Shown: positions 52,981 to 61,845 of the stretch, piece after piece
How positions within the stretch are numbered: position 1 is the stretch's first letter
Layout: each line of letters opens with the position of its first letter
DNA from: CAZMPJ01 sp964568455
Lineage (GTDB): Bacteria > Margulisbacteria > WOR-1 > O2-12-FULL-45-9
Reading direction: 5' to 3'
Assembly: GCA_964568455.1 (NCBI GenBank)
Contig: CAZMPJ010000001.1
Coordinates: 434,001 to 498,000, forward strand
DNA length: 64,000 nucleotides
Notes under the pieces: generated by a model
The model's input: the letters and a program-made list of their open reading frames with translations, nothing else
What the model was told of the DNA's origin: nothing
The model's database searches: none
Translations under genes and position numbers: made by a program

Positions 52981-53994
52981 TTAGAGTTTAGAACCCATTA
53001 ACTGTGCCAAGTCATTCATTCTGTTAGAAAAACCCATTTCATTATCATACCAAGATAGGACTTTGAACATGTTTTTTCCCATAGCTAAAGTCATTTTAGC
53101 ATCAAAAACAGATGAATGAGGATTACCAATAATATCAGTTGAAACAATTGGATCTTCTGTATATTGAAGAATCCCTTTTAGTTCACCTTCGGCAGCCGCT
53201 TTGATCGCTTTGTTAATTTCTTCAACAGAAGTCTCTTTCTTAAAATTAACAACCAAGTCAACAACAGAAGCATCGGGAGTTGGCACGCGCATAGCAATAC
53301 CATTTAATTTACCGTCAAGATTTTTCAAAACCTTACCAACAGCTTTAGCTGCACCTGTTGATGTTGGGATAATTGACATGGCCGCAGCTCTGGCACGTCT
53401 TAAGTCCTTATGTGGCAAATCAAGAATTTTTTGGTCATTGGTGTATGAGTGAACAGTTGTCATTAAACCTGCTTCAATTCCAAATTTTTCATCCAAAACC
53501 TTAGCCATTGGAGCTAAACAGTTGGTAGTACAAGAAGCATTGGAAACAATGTTGTCAGTAGCTGCATTATATTCTTTGTCATTAACGCCCATAACAATAA
53601 ACTTACACTCACCCTTACCTGGTGCAGAGAGAATAACTTTTTTCGCACCGGCATCAAGATGTGCTTTAGCTTTTGAGCTATCAAGAAACAAGCCTGTACA
53701 TTCCATAACAATTTCTACGCCTAACTCTTTCCAAGGCAATTTTCCAGGATCTCTTTCTGATAAAACCTTAATTTTGGTTCCACCAATAGAAATTTCTCCT
53801 TCACCGGCTGTAACTTTTTGGTCTAAAACACCATGGACTGAATCGTACTGCATCAAATAAGCCAATGTTTTCGCGTCTGTTAGGTCATTAACAGCCACAA
53901 ATTCAATATTTGCCCCTGATTTTAAAGCTGCTCTAACTACGTTTCTGCCGATCCTGCCAAACCCGTTAATCCCTACTTTTACCCTTTTCGCCAT
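52981..53994 (-). CDS. gap: Glyceraldehyde-3-phosphate dehydrogenase
   Basis: 337 aa from the ATG at 53994, chosen because AAGGAG lies 9 nt upstream and VGINGFGRIGRNVV follows; the frame opens at 54048 through a repeat. The catalytic Cys is in SNASCTTNCLAPM; NAD is bound by the N-terminal Rossmann fold. It makes 1,3-bisphosphoglycerate. It heads a gap-pgk operon; a dispersed palindromic repeat lies 22 nt upstream of the ATG. Confidence 0.97.
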   Translation of the reverse strand: MAKRVKVGINGFGRIGRNVVRAALKSGANIEFVAVNDLTDAKTLAYLMQYDSVHGVLDQKVTAGEGEISIGGTKIKVLSERDPGKLPWKELGVEIVMECTGLFLDSSKAKAHLDAGAKKVILSAPGKGECKFIVMGVNDKEYNAATDNIVSNASCTTNCLAPMAKVLDEKFGIEAGLMTTVHSYTNDQKILDLPHKDLRRARAAAMSIIPTSTGAAKAVGKVLKNLDGKLNGIAMRVPTPDASVVDLVVNFKKETSVEEINKAIKAAAEGELKGILQYTEDPIVSTDIIGNPHSSVFDAKMTLAMGKNMFKVLSWYDNEMGFSNRMNDLAQLMGSKL

Positions 53995-54015
53995 TTTAGA
54001 ATCTCCTTCTTGCCC

Positions 54016-54029
54016 CGAGCTCTGTCGAG
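54016..54029 (-). repeat. Short palindromic repeat unit before gap
   Basis: CTCGAC-AGA-GCTCG on the minus strand, flanked by GCCCC and GGGGC followed by six T on the plus strand. The minus-strand flank GGGGCAAGAAGGAG closely matches the flank of the copy before fba. Confidence 0.6.
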
Positions 54030-54091
54030 GGGCTTTTTTATTTTTCACACAGAAAGAAAATTATAGCATTCAAAGAAACACATTTCAAGGC

Positions 54092-54553
54092 TCAGGATAT
54101 TTTTAGGATTTTATATCTCACTGTTCCTCTTGGAGCTTCAAATTCCACAGTGTCGTTTACCTTGCAATGCAACAAAACATCACCCAACGGCGAAGATGTT
54201 GAAATTTTATTCTGAAAAACATCCGCTTCTAATTCTGACACAAGAGTACATTCCCGCAGCTCCTTTGAATCCAAATCCTTAAGCTTAACCGTTAAACCGA
54301 CTACCACTTTATCTTTGGGAATATTTTTATCGTCAATAATCTTCACGTCGCGCAACTTTTCTTCAAGCTCGGCAATTCTCATCTCATTTAAACCTTGTTC
54401 TTTCTTGGCTTCGTGGTACGCGGAATTCTCCTTTAGATCACCATGTTCTCTGGCCTCTCCTATTGTTTTTCTTAGTTCCTTCCGCAGCACACCCTTCATG
54501 TGCTTGAGTTTCTCACTCAATTCTTTGTAAGCCTTCTTACTTAACTCAGTCAT
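54092..54553 (-). CDS. greA: Transcription elongation factor GreA
   Basis: 153 aa. N-terminal coiled coil with the conserved AREHGDLKENSAYHEAKKEQ tip (acidic residues that act in RNA cleavage) and a C-terminal FKBP-like domain (SPLGDVLLHCKVNDTVEF). It rescues backtracked RNA polymerase. AAAGGAG precedes the ATG. It lies between the antiporter operon and gap. Confidence 0.93.
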   Translation of the reverse strand: MTELSKKAYKELSEKLKHMKGVLRKELRKTIGEAREHGDLKENSAYHEAKKEQGLNEMRIAELEEKLRDVKIIDDKNIPKDKVVVGLTVKLKDLDSKELRECTLVSELEADVFQNKISTSSPLGDVLLHCKVNDTVEFEAPRGTVRYKILKIS

Positions 54554-54578
54554 AGTTTCTCCTTTTAATATATTTATT

Positions 54579-56102
54579 TTAAGGTTTCAAAAAATTTAAT
54601 ACAAAGAACAAAGATGCCAGGGTCAAAAATATCCAGAGCACATAAACGTTTAAGCTTCGCCGCATAATTTTTTTAAGCATATTGCAAAGTGTTTCAATTA
54701 ACGCGGCAATAGAACAGTATAGTTTATCCAGGCTTAAATAAAAAGGGATCTTGTTTTGGGATTTTTTAATTTTTAACCATTTACTTTTTATGCCTAAAAC
54801 ATAAATCAAGCTGCCCAGCAATACAATTAATAAAGTGTCAAACAAAAGTTTTGAAGTGTAAAACTGATAATCTATAAATATATTGGTGGCTGGGTAAATT
54901 AATTCACTGAGCACTTGCTGTGGAAAAAGGCCAATAACTAAGCATAAGCCAGCCAAAATAAACATGGAAAAACGCATTAAAAACGGCACTTCTTTGGTGT
55001 TTTTTAAGCCTTGAGGTATTTTACCGGCAAAAACATGTAAAAATAATTTAATAAAAGCCGCTAAAGTCCCTGCCGCAGTTAAAATTAATAACAATTTAAT
55101 CCAAAGCTGGCTTGAAACAGCTTCAGAAATCAAGGCTTTACTGGCAAAACCATTAAAAGGCGGAATCCCGGATATGGCTAAAGCAGCCACGCAAAAAGTA
55201 GCCGCTGTCATCGGCATACGCTTGCCCAAGCCACCTAAATTTTCCAGTTCCCGCTTATTGGTAGCATAAATCACTGCTCCCATACAAAGGAAAAGCAACA
55301 TTTTAAAAGTAGCATGGTTAAGCATATGAAACATTGCACCAGTTAATCCCAACCCACTACCAATGCCTATGCCTAACAAAACATAACCCATTTGACTAAT
55401 GCTGGAGTAAGCCAATAACCTTTTAACATTAGTTTGTCTTAAAGCCAATATCACTCCAAAAAGCATAGAAATAATCCCAATAAGTATTAACCAAGAATTA
55501 AAACTTACACCGTTCATAGTAAAAAAGAATCTAATAACACCGTAAGCACCCATTTTAATCGCTATTCCAGAAAGAAGAGCAGAAACAGGCGAAGGCGCAA
55601 CCGGGTGCGCGTCCGGAAGCCAGACATGAAACGGAACTGCGCCTATTTCAAATAAACAACCAATCACAAACAAAAGGGCAATAAGCGCAATAGAAGAGCT
55701 AGGAAGAGCTCCCGCAACACTGGCAATGATAAACATGTCAAAGGTTCCAGTTAAATTATAAAGCATCAGGATTGCCACCAAGATAAACAATCCACCAGCA
55801 AACATCATCAGAATATATTTAAATCCAGCTGGAAATGATTCTTTTTTAGTATTATCAATAATTAAGAAATAAATTCCTACGGTCATCATTTCAAGAAAAA
55901 TATAAAAGCTTAAGAAATCTCTGGTTAAGACTGTTCCGATAATACTACCCAGAGTTAGAAAAAGAACAAAATAGTAACGAAACAAATTACGTTTTACATA
56001 AGATAACGAATAGATAAAAATTAAAGGGGCTAAAACAGCAATTAAAACCAGCATAAAAAAGGTTAAGCCGTCAATTGGCAAAAATGGAGTTGCAAATATC
56101 AT
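54579..56102 (-). CDS. Mrp/Mbh antiporter subunit D-like (second copy)
   Basis: 507 aa, 13-14 membrane helices, ND2/ND4/ND5-like proton-pumping family (PF00361 pattern). It has the conserved FHVWLPDAHPVAPSPVSALLSG region with the channel lysine/His neighbourhood, and MLNHATFKMLLFL. It overlaps the previous mnhD by 4 nt and ends the nine-gene operon. A second MrpD-like subunit is unusual and could replace the missing MrpA N-terminal part. Confidence 0.88.
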   Translation of the reverse strand: MIFATPFLPIDGLTFFMLVLIAVLAPLIFIYSLSYVKRNLFRYYFVLFLTLGSIIGTVLTRDFLSFYIFLEMMTVGIYFLIIDNTKKESFPAGFKYILMMFAGGLFILVAILMLYNLTGTFDMFIIASVAGALPSSSIALIALLFVIGCLFEIGAVPFHVWLPDAHPVAPSPVSALLSGIAIKMGAYGVIRFFFTMNGVSFNSWLILIGIISMLFGVILALRQTNVKRLLAYSSISQMGYVLLGIGIGSGLGLTGAMFHMLNHATFKMLLFLCMGAVIYATNKRELENLGGLGKRMPMTAATFCVAALAISGIPPFNGFASKALISEAVSSQLWIKLLLILTAAGTLAAFIKLFLHVFAGKIPQGLKNTKEVPFLMRFSMFILAGLCLVIGLFPQQVLSELIYPATNIFIDYQFYTSKLLFDTLLIVLLGSLIYVLGIKSKWLKIKKSQNKIPFYLSLDKLYCSIAALIETLCNMLKKIMRRSLNVYVLWIFLTLASLFFVLNFLKP

Positions 56103-57544
56103 GGTAATAACACCTTTATAGCTGGATGAATTAAATTAAGAATAAAAGCCGGAAATATGCCGATTAACAAACATGCTCCCGCAAAAATATAGGTGGCTAA
56201 ATGCTCAAAATGCCCTACTGGTTTAGGCACAAAGTCTTGTTTGTGGTGAAATTCTTCCGGTGAAAAAAACGTCTGGATAACTCGAAAATAACAGGCAGCA
56301 GTTAAAATAATTCCTAAGAAAAGAAAAAATATTATCAGATAATTTTGCTTCATTAAAACAGCCTGAATAATAAAGAACTTGCTAACAAATCCGTTTAAAG
56401 GCGGAATCCCAATCACAGCTAAGGATAACAGACAAAAAGTAAAGGTAACTCCAGGCATTTGCCGCCAAACACCTTTCATTTGATGAATTTTCCAAAAACC
56501 AGTTTGGGAAATAATAATTCCAGCACAAAAGAAAAGAGCCGCTTTAATCATGGCATGATTTAAAATATGAAATAAAGCTCCTTGCAAACCTAAATAGCTG
56601 ACTAAGCCTGCCCCTACCAAAATAAAACCAATCTGACCAACACTGGAATAAGCTAAAAGCCGTTTAAGCTCTATTTGTACCAAAGCCATGCCCGAACCAA
56701 AAACCAGTGAAACAATACCAAAGAAAATTATTATATTGCCAATCCCTTGAGCCAACAAAATCGCGCCAAAAAACAAGTAAAAAACCCGCAGCATAGCGTA
56801 TAAGCCAACTTTTAAAATTAAACCAGACAGCAAGCTGCTAACCGGTGTGGGAGCTTGAGAATGGGCTTCTGGGATCCAAGTGTGCAAGGGAAACATACCG
56901 CATTTGATGCCAAAGCTGATCATCATTATCGAAAAGACCAGATAAACAACTTGGGGATTAGTTTGATAAATATGAGGCATTTGGGCTGCAATTATATCCA
57001 TGTTTAAGGTTCCGGTTAAAGAATACAAGATAGCAATAGATAAAAGAAAGAAAACCCAGGTTGCTTCTGTCATAACCAAATACTTAAAGCTGGCAATAAT
57101 AGTGCGCGGCTTATGCTTATAAGTGATTAAAACATAGGCAGCCACAGCCAGGATTTCAAAAAATACATACATATTAAAAATATCACGAGTAAGAATAATG
57201 CCCAGCATCCCGGAAACAGCAATCAATAAAAGAGAATAATATCTTCGGGCATAAAGGTAAATTCCTAAAGAATAAAAAACAATTAATAAGGCAATGCCTA
57301 AAACCAACGCCGCAAAAAAGAAACTCAATCCATCTATTTGCAAACTTATACCAAAGGGAGCTGGCCAGCCTCCTAATCTATATTGCATGTTTCTAGCCGA
57401 CGAGAAAAGAATAGCCAGAGAAGATACTAGGGCCGTAGCCGCTACCAGCTCTGCCCCTCTTTTTATTTTGGCATACTTAGTCAAGTGGGTTAAAAAAGCC
57501 GCTAACAAAGGAATCGCAATAATTAGTATTGGTGCGTTAATCAT
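56099..57544 (-). CDS. mnhD: Mrp/Mbh antiporter subunit D
   Basis: 481 aa, 13-14 membrane helices, same family as the next gene. FPLHTWIPEAHSQAPTPVSSLLSG and LNHAMIKAALFF are the conserved blocks. In Mrp complexes MrpD forms an ion channel half for Na+/H+ exchange. It overlaps mnhC by 8 nt and the second D-like gene by 4 nt. Confidence 0.9.
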   Translation of the reverse strand: MINAPILIIAIPLLAAFLTHLTKYAKIKRGAELVAATALVSSLAILFSSARNMQYRLGGWPAPFGISLQIDGLSFFFAALVLGIALLIVFYSLGIYLYARRYYSLLLIAVSGMLGIILTRDIFNMYVFFEILAVAAYVLITYKHKPRTIIASFKYLVMTEATWVFFLLSIAILYSLTGTLNMDIIAAQMPHIYQTNPQVVYLVFSIMMISFGIKCGMFPLHTWIPEAHSQAPTPVSSLLSGLILKVGLYAMLRVFYLFFGAILLAQGIGNIIIFFGIVSLVFGSGMALVQIELKRLLAYSSVGQIGFILVGAGLVSYLGLQGALFHILNHAMIKAALFFCAGIIISQTGFWKIHQMKGVWRQMPGVTFTFCLLSLAVIGIPPLNGFVSKFFIIQAVLMKQNYLIIFFLFLGIILTAACYFRVIQTFFSPEEFHHKQDFVPKPVGHFEHLATYIFAGACLLIGIFPAFILNLIHPAIKVLLP

Positions 57545-57878
57545 TTTGTTTATTTATTAAATCCCTTACATCCAAAGTTTTATACTCTTCATAAATTTTT
57601 AAAGCCAGAGCTAAGGCCAAAGCAGTTATTACTAACGAAATAACAATAGAGGTTAGCATTATGGCTTGAGGCAAAGGATCAACCATAAGTTTGATCCCCT
57701 CGCCAAAAATAGCTGCCTGGCCACCGGCAACATAACCCAAACTTATAAAAAACAGGATAACACCAGAATTCATAATATATAATGACATAACCATTTTTAT
57801 AATATTCTTTTTAGTCAAAACCCCGTAAAGTCCGATTAAAATAATAATTATTCCAACACTTAAGCCATTAAAACCCAT
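57537..57878 (-). CDS. mnhC: Mrp antiporter subunit C (NuoK-like)
   Basis: 113 aa with three membrane helices, NuoK-like: IGLYGVLTKKNIIKMVM and DPLPQAIMLTSIVISL, where the Glu/Asp-containing helices align to MrpC. It shares a stop/start base with mnhB and overlaps mnhD by 8 nt. It acts as part of the membrane ion-translocating module. Confidence 0.88.
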   Translation of the reverse strand: MGFNGLSVGIIIILIGLYGVLTKKNIIKMVMSLYIMNSGVILFFISLGYVAGGQAAIFGEGIKLMVDPLPQAIMLTSIVISLVITALALALALKIYEEYKTLDVRDLINKQND

Positions 57879-58306
57879 TAGTTTTCACTCCCAAATCTGG
57901 CTGAGCGATAAAAAATTACCGCAATGCCTGTTCCAACCATAAAGCCAATGGTTAAATTAAGAAAAAGAATTAAACCCGCGCTTGGAACAGCCCCTATTTC
58001 TCCTCTAGGCATAAAATCCGAGAGAAAATAACCGCCAAAAAATATTCCCGTAAATCCGATTAATATAAAAATAAGCATGCCAATGTTTTTGATCAAAGAG
58101 AGCAGGTTTTCTTTAAACCTTTTTTCGGTAACTCGCACTCCTTCTACCAAACCAAGTAAAATAAGAGCAGAACCAAAAATTACTCCACCTTGAAAACCAC
58201 CACCAGGAGATAAATGGCCGTGAGAAATAAGATAACAACCATAAAGCAGCATAAAAGGAAAAAACTTTCTCGTAAATATTCTTACTACTTCTGATGTATG
58301 TCTCAA
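57878..58306 (-). CDS. mnhB: Mrp antiporter subunit B
   Basis: 142 aa with four membrane helices, including the MnhB pattern HLSPGGGFQGGVIFGSALIL. It corresponds to MrpB/MbhF. It overlaps mbhE-like by 4 nt and meets mnhC at one base. Role: structural part of the antiporter. Confidence 0.88.
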   Translation of the reverse strand: MRHTSEVVRIFTRKFFPFMLLYGCYLISHGHLSPGGGFQGGVIFGSALILLGLVEGVRVTEKRFKENLLSLIKNIGMLIFILIGFTGIFFGGYFLSDFMPRGEIGAVPSAGLILFLNLTIGFMVGTGIAVIFYRSARFGSEN

Positions 58307-58572
58307 TCTTTTTCCCCTTCCCCGGGTTTTCTAAGCAGCATAAATACTCCTAAGGCTGCAGCAAAAAACACAGTGGCTTCTCCCAAAGTATCATAGGATC
58401 GATAATTCAGATAAATAGCAGTAACAATGTTTAGTGCCCCGGTATCTGCCAAGCCATGAGTAAGATAATAAGACGATATTCCAGGTTTAGGATAACCATA
58501 TTCTATTTTTAAAGAGCTAAAAAGAAAAAAAGCAATTATTATTAAAAGAATAACAGGAATAATTCTCTTCAT
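58303..58572 (-). CDS. MbhE-like subunit
   Basis: 89 aa with two membrane helices. The GLADTGALNIVTAIYLNYRSYDTLGE segment matches MbhE and the end of MrpA. Its presence as a separate gene is typical of Mbh-type modules. It shares one base with the DUF4040 gene. Confidence 0.82.
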   Translation of the reverse strand: MKRIIPVILLIIIAFFLFSSLKIEYGYPKPGISSYYLTHGLADTGALNIVTAIYLNYRSYDTLGEATVFFAAALGVFMLLRKPGEGEKD

Positions 58573-58796
58573 TATTCGTGCCTCCGGGTCTTACTAATAG
58601 CAACCACAAACAAAACAGTTGATACTCCTGCCCCAATTGCAGCTTCTGCCATTGCCACATCCAAAGCATGCAGGCTAAAGAATAAAAAAGCTAAAATTAA
58701 GCTAAAAGCAGCCAGCACAATGGCCGCGTTTAAAAGATCTTTCATTTCTACTGCAATTATTGCAGTAACAATTAATATTATTAAGAAGATTTCCAT
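58572..58796 (-). CDS. MbhD-like subunit (DUF4040)
   Basis: 74 aa with two or three membrane helices and the ALDVAMAEAAIGAGVSTVLFV motif of DUF4040. It equals MbhD or the corresponding part of MrpA. It overlaps mnhG by 16 nt. Confidence 0.82.
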   Translation of the reverse strand: MEIFLIILIVTAIIAVEMKDLLNAAIVLAAFSLILAFLFFSLHALDVAMAEAAIGAGVSTVLFVVAISKTRRHE

Positions 58797-59074
58797 GGTT
58801 TTATTCCTGCTTGTGTAGCGCCTCTAGCTATAGCATGAGAAGCAACCGGACCGGTAATTAAAATAAATAAAGTTATAAGAATGATACGCAAAGAAAACAA
58901 AGAAAACCCACAATAAATTATTAAACCAATAAAGATAGAAAGCGCTCCTGCTATCCCTGCTTTACCAGCCGGATGAAGTCGAGTAAACAAATCTGGGAAA
59001 CGCAACATCCCCAAAACACCAAAAAGCATAAAAATTATTCCCAAAGAGAAAAATAGATAAATCAGTATAATCAT
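58781..59074 (-). CDS. mnhG: Mrp antiporter subunit G
   Basis: 97 aa with three membrane helices and the typical LGMLRFPDLFTRLHPAGKAGIAG motif of MnhG. It overlaps mnhF by 4 nt and the DUF4040 gene by 16 nt. Role: small subunit of the cation/proton antiporter. Confidence 0.88.
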   Translation of the reverse strand: MIILIYLFFSLGIIFMLFGVLGMLRFPDLFTRLHPAGKAGIAGALSIFIGLIIYCGFSLFSLRIILITLFILITGPVASHAIARGATQAGIKPWKSS

Positions 59075-59334
59075 TGGTGTAATTCCCTGCCGGTTAGATA
59101 TTTTGAAATAGCGATCACAGAAATAAACCCTAAAATAGCATAAACCAAAGCCACATCCAGATAAACAAGGTGATTATAATAAACTGCCAAGATTACAATT
59201 ATTACGGTAATATTAGAAACCATTAGATTTAAGCCAATTAATCGATCAAAATGAGTTGGCCCTCCCACAATACGTAATAAGCACAAAAAAGCAGTAATAG
59301 ACAACATAGAAACCATTAATAAAAACAGATTCAA
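59071..59334 (-). CDS. mnhF: Mrp antiporter subunit F
   Basis: 87 aa with three membrane helices and the RIVGGPTHFDRLIGLNLM motif of MnhF. It overlaps mnhE by 4 nt and mnhG by 4 nt. Confidence 0.88.
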   Translation of the reverse strand: MNLFLLMVSMLSITAFLCLLRIVGGPTHFDRLIGLNLMVSNITVIIVILAVYYNHLVYLDVALVYAILGFISVIAISKYLTGRELHQ

Positions 59335-59825
59335 TAAAATATCCTCCGCAGTTGGGTTTCAAAGTTTCCCTTTATCTTTTTATCGGGCTTGCTTGATAAG
59401 CAATGAACCAGAAGCTCGTCATCATGTAAATCTATGGTAACTGTTCCCGGTGTTAAGGTAATAGAATTTGCCAGGACAGCACGGGCAAATTTTGATCCAA
59501 GATCTGTTTTAATTTTTACTACCTTCGGATTTATTTTCATAGTGATAACCGAATATATTACGCTAAGACTGCCCAAATATATTTCGCGGATAAGTACAAA
59601 AATATAAGCGAAAAAATATTGGAACTTAGGAAAATAGCCTTGTTGAATTCTTTCCTCTTTTTCCACGAAAAGGTCATAAGAAACTAAAGAAATTACAAAA
59701 GAAAAAATAACTCCCAAAAGTAGAGAAAATGGGTTTAGGCTAAAAGTAAAAAGCAGCCAAAGAATTAAAAGAAAAATAAACGTAATAGCAATCCTATTAA
59801 TAGTTCCGGTTTGCTTTAATTTCAT
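59331..59825 (-). CDS. mnhE: Mrp antiporter subunit E
   Basis: 164 aa. Two or three N-terminal membrane helices are followed by a cytoplasmic domain with the MnhE pattern ANSITLTPGTVTIDLHDDELLVHCL. It starts the E-F-G-MbhD-MbhE-B-C-D-D' operon. The -10 box is 9 nt before the ATG. Confidence 0.9.
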   Translation of the reverse strand: MKLKQTGTINRIAITFIFLLILWLLFTFSLNPFSLLLGVIFSFVISLVSYDLFVEKEERIQQGYFPKFQYFFAYIFVLIREIYLGSLSVIYSVITMKINPKVVKIKTDLGSKFARAVLANSITLTPGTVTIDLHDDELLVHCLSSKPDKKIKGNFETQLRRIFY

Positions 59826-59834
59826 ATCTTGGGA

Positions 59835-59840
59835 ATTATA
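59835..59840 (-). promoter_or_regulatory. Extended -10 promoter of the Mrp operon (near-leaderless)
   Basis: Minus-strand TGA-TATAAT, 9 nt before the mnhE ATG. The hexamer contains the TAA stop of the upstream LOG-type gene. Confidence 0.6.
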
Positions 59841-60864
59841 TCACAAAAGCGTTTAAATCTCTGATTAACTCCACTAACCGACCATAACTTTTGCGGTTGA
59901 AATTCATCACTAAACGAGGAAGATGAACATGATCTTTTTCTCTAACTTCAACTGGCAGAGGACCACTGGGCTTAATTTCACCGGAAAGCAAAATATCTTT
60001 AAATTTCTTATTAAGCAGTTTTAATTTTTTATCAGATATTCTTTGATTTAATCGAATAACTGTTTTACCCCAGGCATAACGGATAGAATGATAAACTTTG
60101 TAAAAACTAACCACTTCAGCCACAGCTTCTTTAACAGAATGTACAATCCGAAACATATTTAAGTCCTGCTCTCTTAAACACTTGCTTTTTATTGGCCCTT
60201 TTCTCAAAAATTCCAACCAGGATTTCCAATAAGTGCTGCCTTTTGATTCAACAAAAACCACAGGCCGAGGCACACATTTACCGGTTTGCAGCAGAGTTAA
60301 AACTTCAAAGCCCTCATCATGAGTGCCAAATCCTCCGGGAAATAACACCGTAGCATCGGTTTCTTTGATAAAAGCCAGTTTTCGAGTGTAAAAATATTTA
60401 ACATGCACAATTTTTTCTTTAGGAATATATTTGTTTGGCTCAAATTCTGCTGGCAGCTTAATTTTTACGGCAAAACCTTTTTTGCCAGCACCTTTATTAC
60501 TAGCTTCCATAATTCCACCACCCCCACCGGTCATAACCATAAAACCTTTTTCTGCTACTTTTTTAGAAAACTCTTCAGCCATTTTATAATCCAGACTTTT
60601 TTGAGGAATACAATGAGATCCAAAAACCACCACTTTCCTGTTATCACGGTATTTAGCAAAGAAACGAGAAATGTGGCGAATTTCTTTTAAAGTAACATTT
60701 GCCAGATAAAGATCATGGTCATCCGCATTATCTAAATGAAGTTTAACCACCGTGGTAAATAAATCATGGATATGTTCCCTAGTGTAAGGAGAACTAAATT
60801 TCCTGGCTATTTTATCAATTTCGTTGTCAATATCCGGTTTACCGGTTTTATATTTTTTAAACAT
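59836..60864 (-). CDS. LOG-family (Rossmann-fold nucleotide-binding) protein
   Basis: 342 aa. The LOG core (about 75-245) holds KVVVFGSHCIP, MTGGGGGIMEASNKGA and the PGGFGTHDEGFE motif (PGGxGTxxE). About 75 N-terminal and 95 C-terminal residues lie outside the core. LOG enzymes are nucleoside 5'-monophosphate phosphoribohydrolases in plants and some bacteria; activity of this longer group is not clear. It starts right after the AlaDH-like gene with no gap. Confidence 0.82.
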   Translation of the reverse strand: MFKKYKTGKPDIDNEIDKIARKFSSPYTREHIHDLFTTVVKLHLDNADDHDLYLANVTLKEIRHISRFFAKYRDNRKVVVFGSHCIPQKSLDYKMAEEFSKKVAEKGFMVMTGGGGGIMEASNKGAGKKGFAVKIKLPAEFEPNKYIPKEKIVHVKYFYTRKLAFIKETDATVLFPGGFGTHDEGFEVLTLLQTGKCVPRPVVFVESKGSTYWKSWLEFLRKGPIKSKCLREQDLNMFRIVHSVKEAVAEVVSFYKVYHSIRYAWGKTVIRLNQRISDKKLKLLNKKFKDILLSGEIKPSGPLPVEVREKDHVHLPRLVMNFNRKSYGRLVELIRDLNAFVI

Positions 60865-61845
60865 CTAATCTTTCTTGTGATAGACTTCATCAATATCACG
60901 AACCTTAGTCAAATCTATGGTCGCTTTTTTTATAAAATCAGCACATTCCTGCAACCCTTTATCAGCCAGTTCTTTTAAAATTGGCCCAAGCTGCATACTG
61001 TAGCGCTTTGTAATCGTTTCAGGCTCCATGCCAGGCCAACCCCACATTGAGGTATGATAAATACCGTTTACCATATAATAAGGATCAACTAAGGTTGTTG
61101 GCCGCATAGTTTCAATCGGAGCATGATTTTCAGGGTTAGAAACCAGATCAACAATCACAGAACCCTTTTTAAATAACTTTAACATTTTTCGCTTAACAAA
61201 AAACGGTTCCTTCTTAACATCTCTGCGATAAGGGCGGTTTAATCCATCAACCAAAATATCCGTACCAGGAATGTGTTTTGCCATCTCCTTAATTTGCTGT
61301 TTATTCAATATCTCAACCTGGGCAAATTTTCGAGCAGCACAGCGAATAGCTCCAACTGCCACATTGCCATAACCCATAATTTTCACTCGAGCAGTGGCTG
61401 GATTTTTTTTCCACAGTTTAAAACCATACTCCATTCCAATTCGGCCAGAATCAAGCACTGCTTCAACCCGGCGGTTTCCAAAAGCATCTTTAAGGTTTTC
61501 CATCGGAATGGCAATTAATTTTTTCCTGCGCAGCGCAGCTTCTAACTTGGGGCGGCAGCGCAAGTGCAGCATACTTATAAGAATGGAGCGTGCTTTCATA
61601 AGCTTGATTTCTGCAAAACTCGGCTCTTTTATACGCAGTACTATATCGCAGGCATAAGCTTCTTCTTTTGTAACAATATGCGCCCCAATTTCTTCATACT
61701 CATAATCCGAAATCCGAACTCCTTCTCCTGCTCCTCTCTCAACAAGAACTTCATGATCAGAGTCAACTATTTTAGCCAACTCCAGCGGCCTCATTACTAC
61801 TCTTTTTTCCCGGGGACGATTTTCAGCAACAATTCCTATTTTCAT
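60865..61845 (-). CDS. Alanine dehydrogenase/PNT-family protein
   Basis: 326 aa. Residues 1-130 match the AlaDh_PNT N-terminal domain (GIVAENRPREKRVVMRPLEL, VLVERGAGEGVRISD). A Rossmann domain (VKIMGYGNVAVGAIRCA) follows. It is shorter than alanine dehydrogenase (about 370 aa), and the NAD-binding loop is GYGNVAVGA. Substrate is uncertain; saccharopine-dehydrogenase-like or 2-oxoacid-type use is possible. It overlaps the NodB-like gene by 4 nt. Confidence 0.75.
   Translation of the reverse strand: MKIGIVAENRPREKRVVMRPLELAKIVDSDHEVLVERGAGEGVRISDYEYEEIGAHIVTKEEAYACDIVLRIKEPSFAEIKLMKARSILISMLHLRCRPKLEAALRRKKLIAIPMENLKDAFGNRRVEAVLDSGRIGMEYGFKLWKKNPATARVKIMGYGNVAVGAIRCAARKFAQVEILNKQQIKEMAKHIPGTDILVDGLNRPYRRDVKKEPFFVKRKMLKLFKKGSVIVDLVSNPENHAPIETMRPTTLVDPYYMVNGIYHTSMWGWPGMEPETITKRYSMQLGPILKELADKGLQECADFIKKATIDLTKVRDIDEVYHKKD

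Noticed and set aside
54011..54037. Terminator on the plus strand (GCCCC...GGGGC plus T run) before gap
   Set aside because: No plus-strand gene precedes it; on the coding strand of greA and gap there is no T run. It is better explained as a palindromic repeat.
54579..57544. Respiratory complex I subunits NuoN/NuoM instead of antiporter subunits
   Set aside because: The adjoining E, F, G, B and C genes define an Mrp/Mbh module; no other nuo genes are present.
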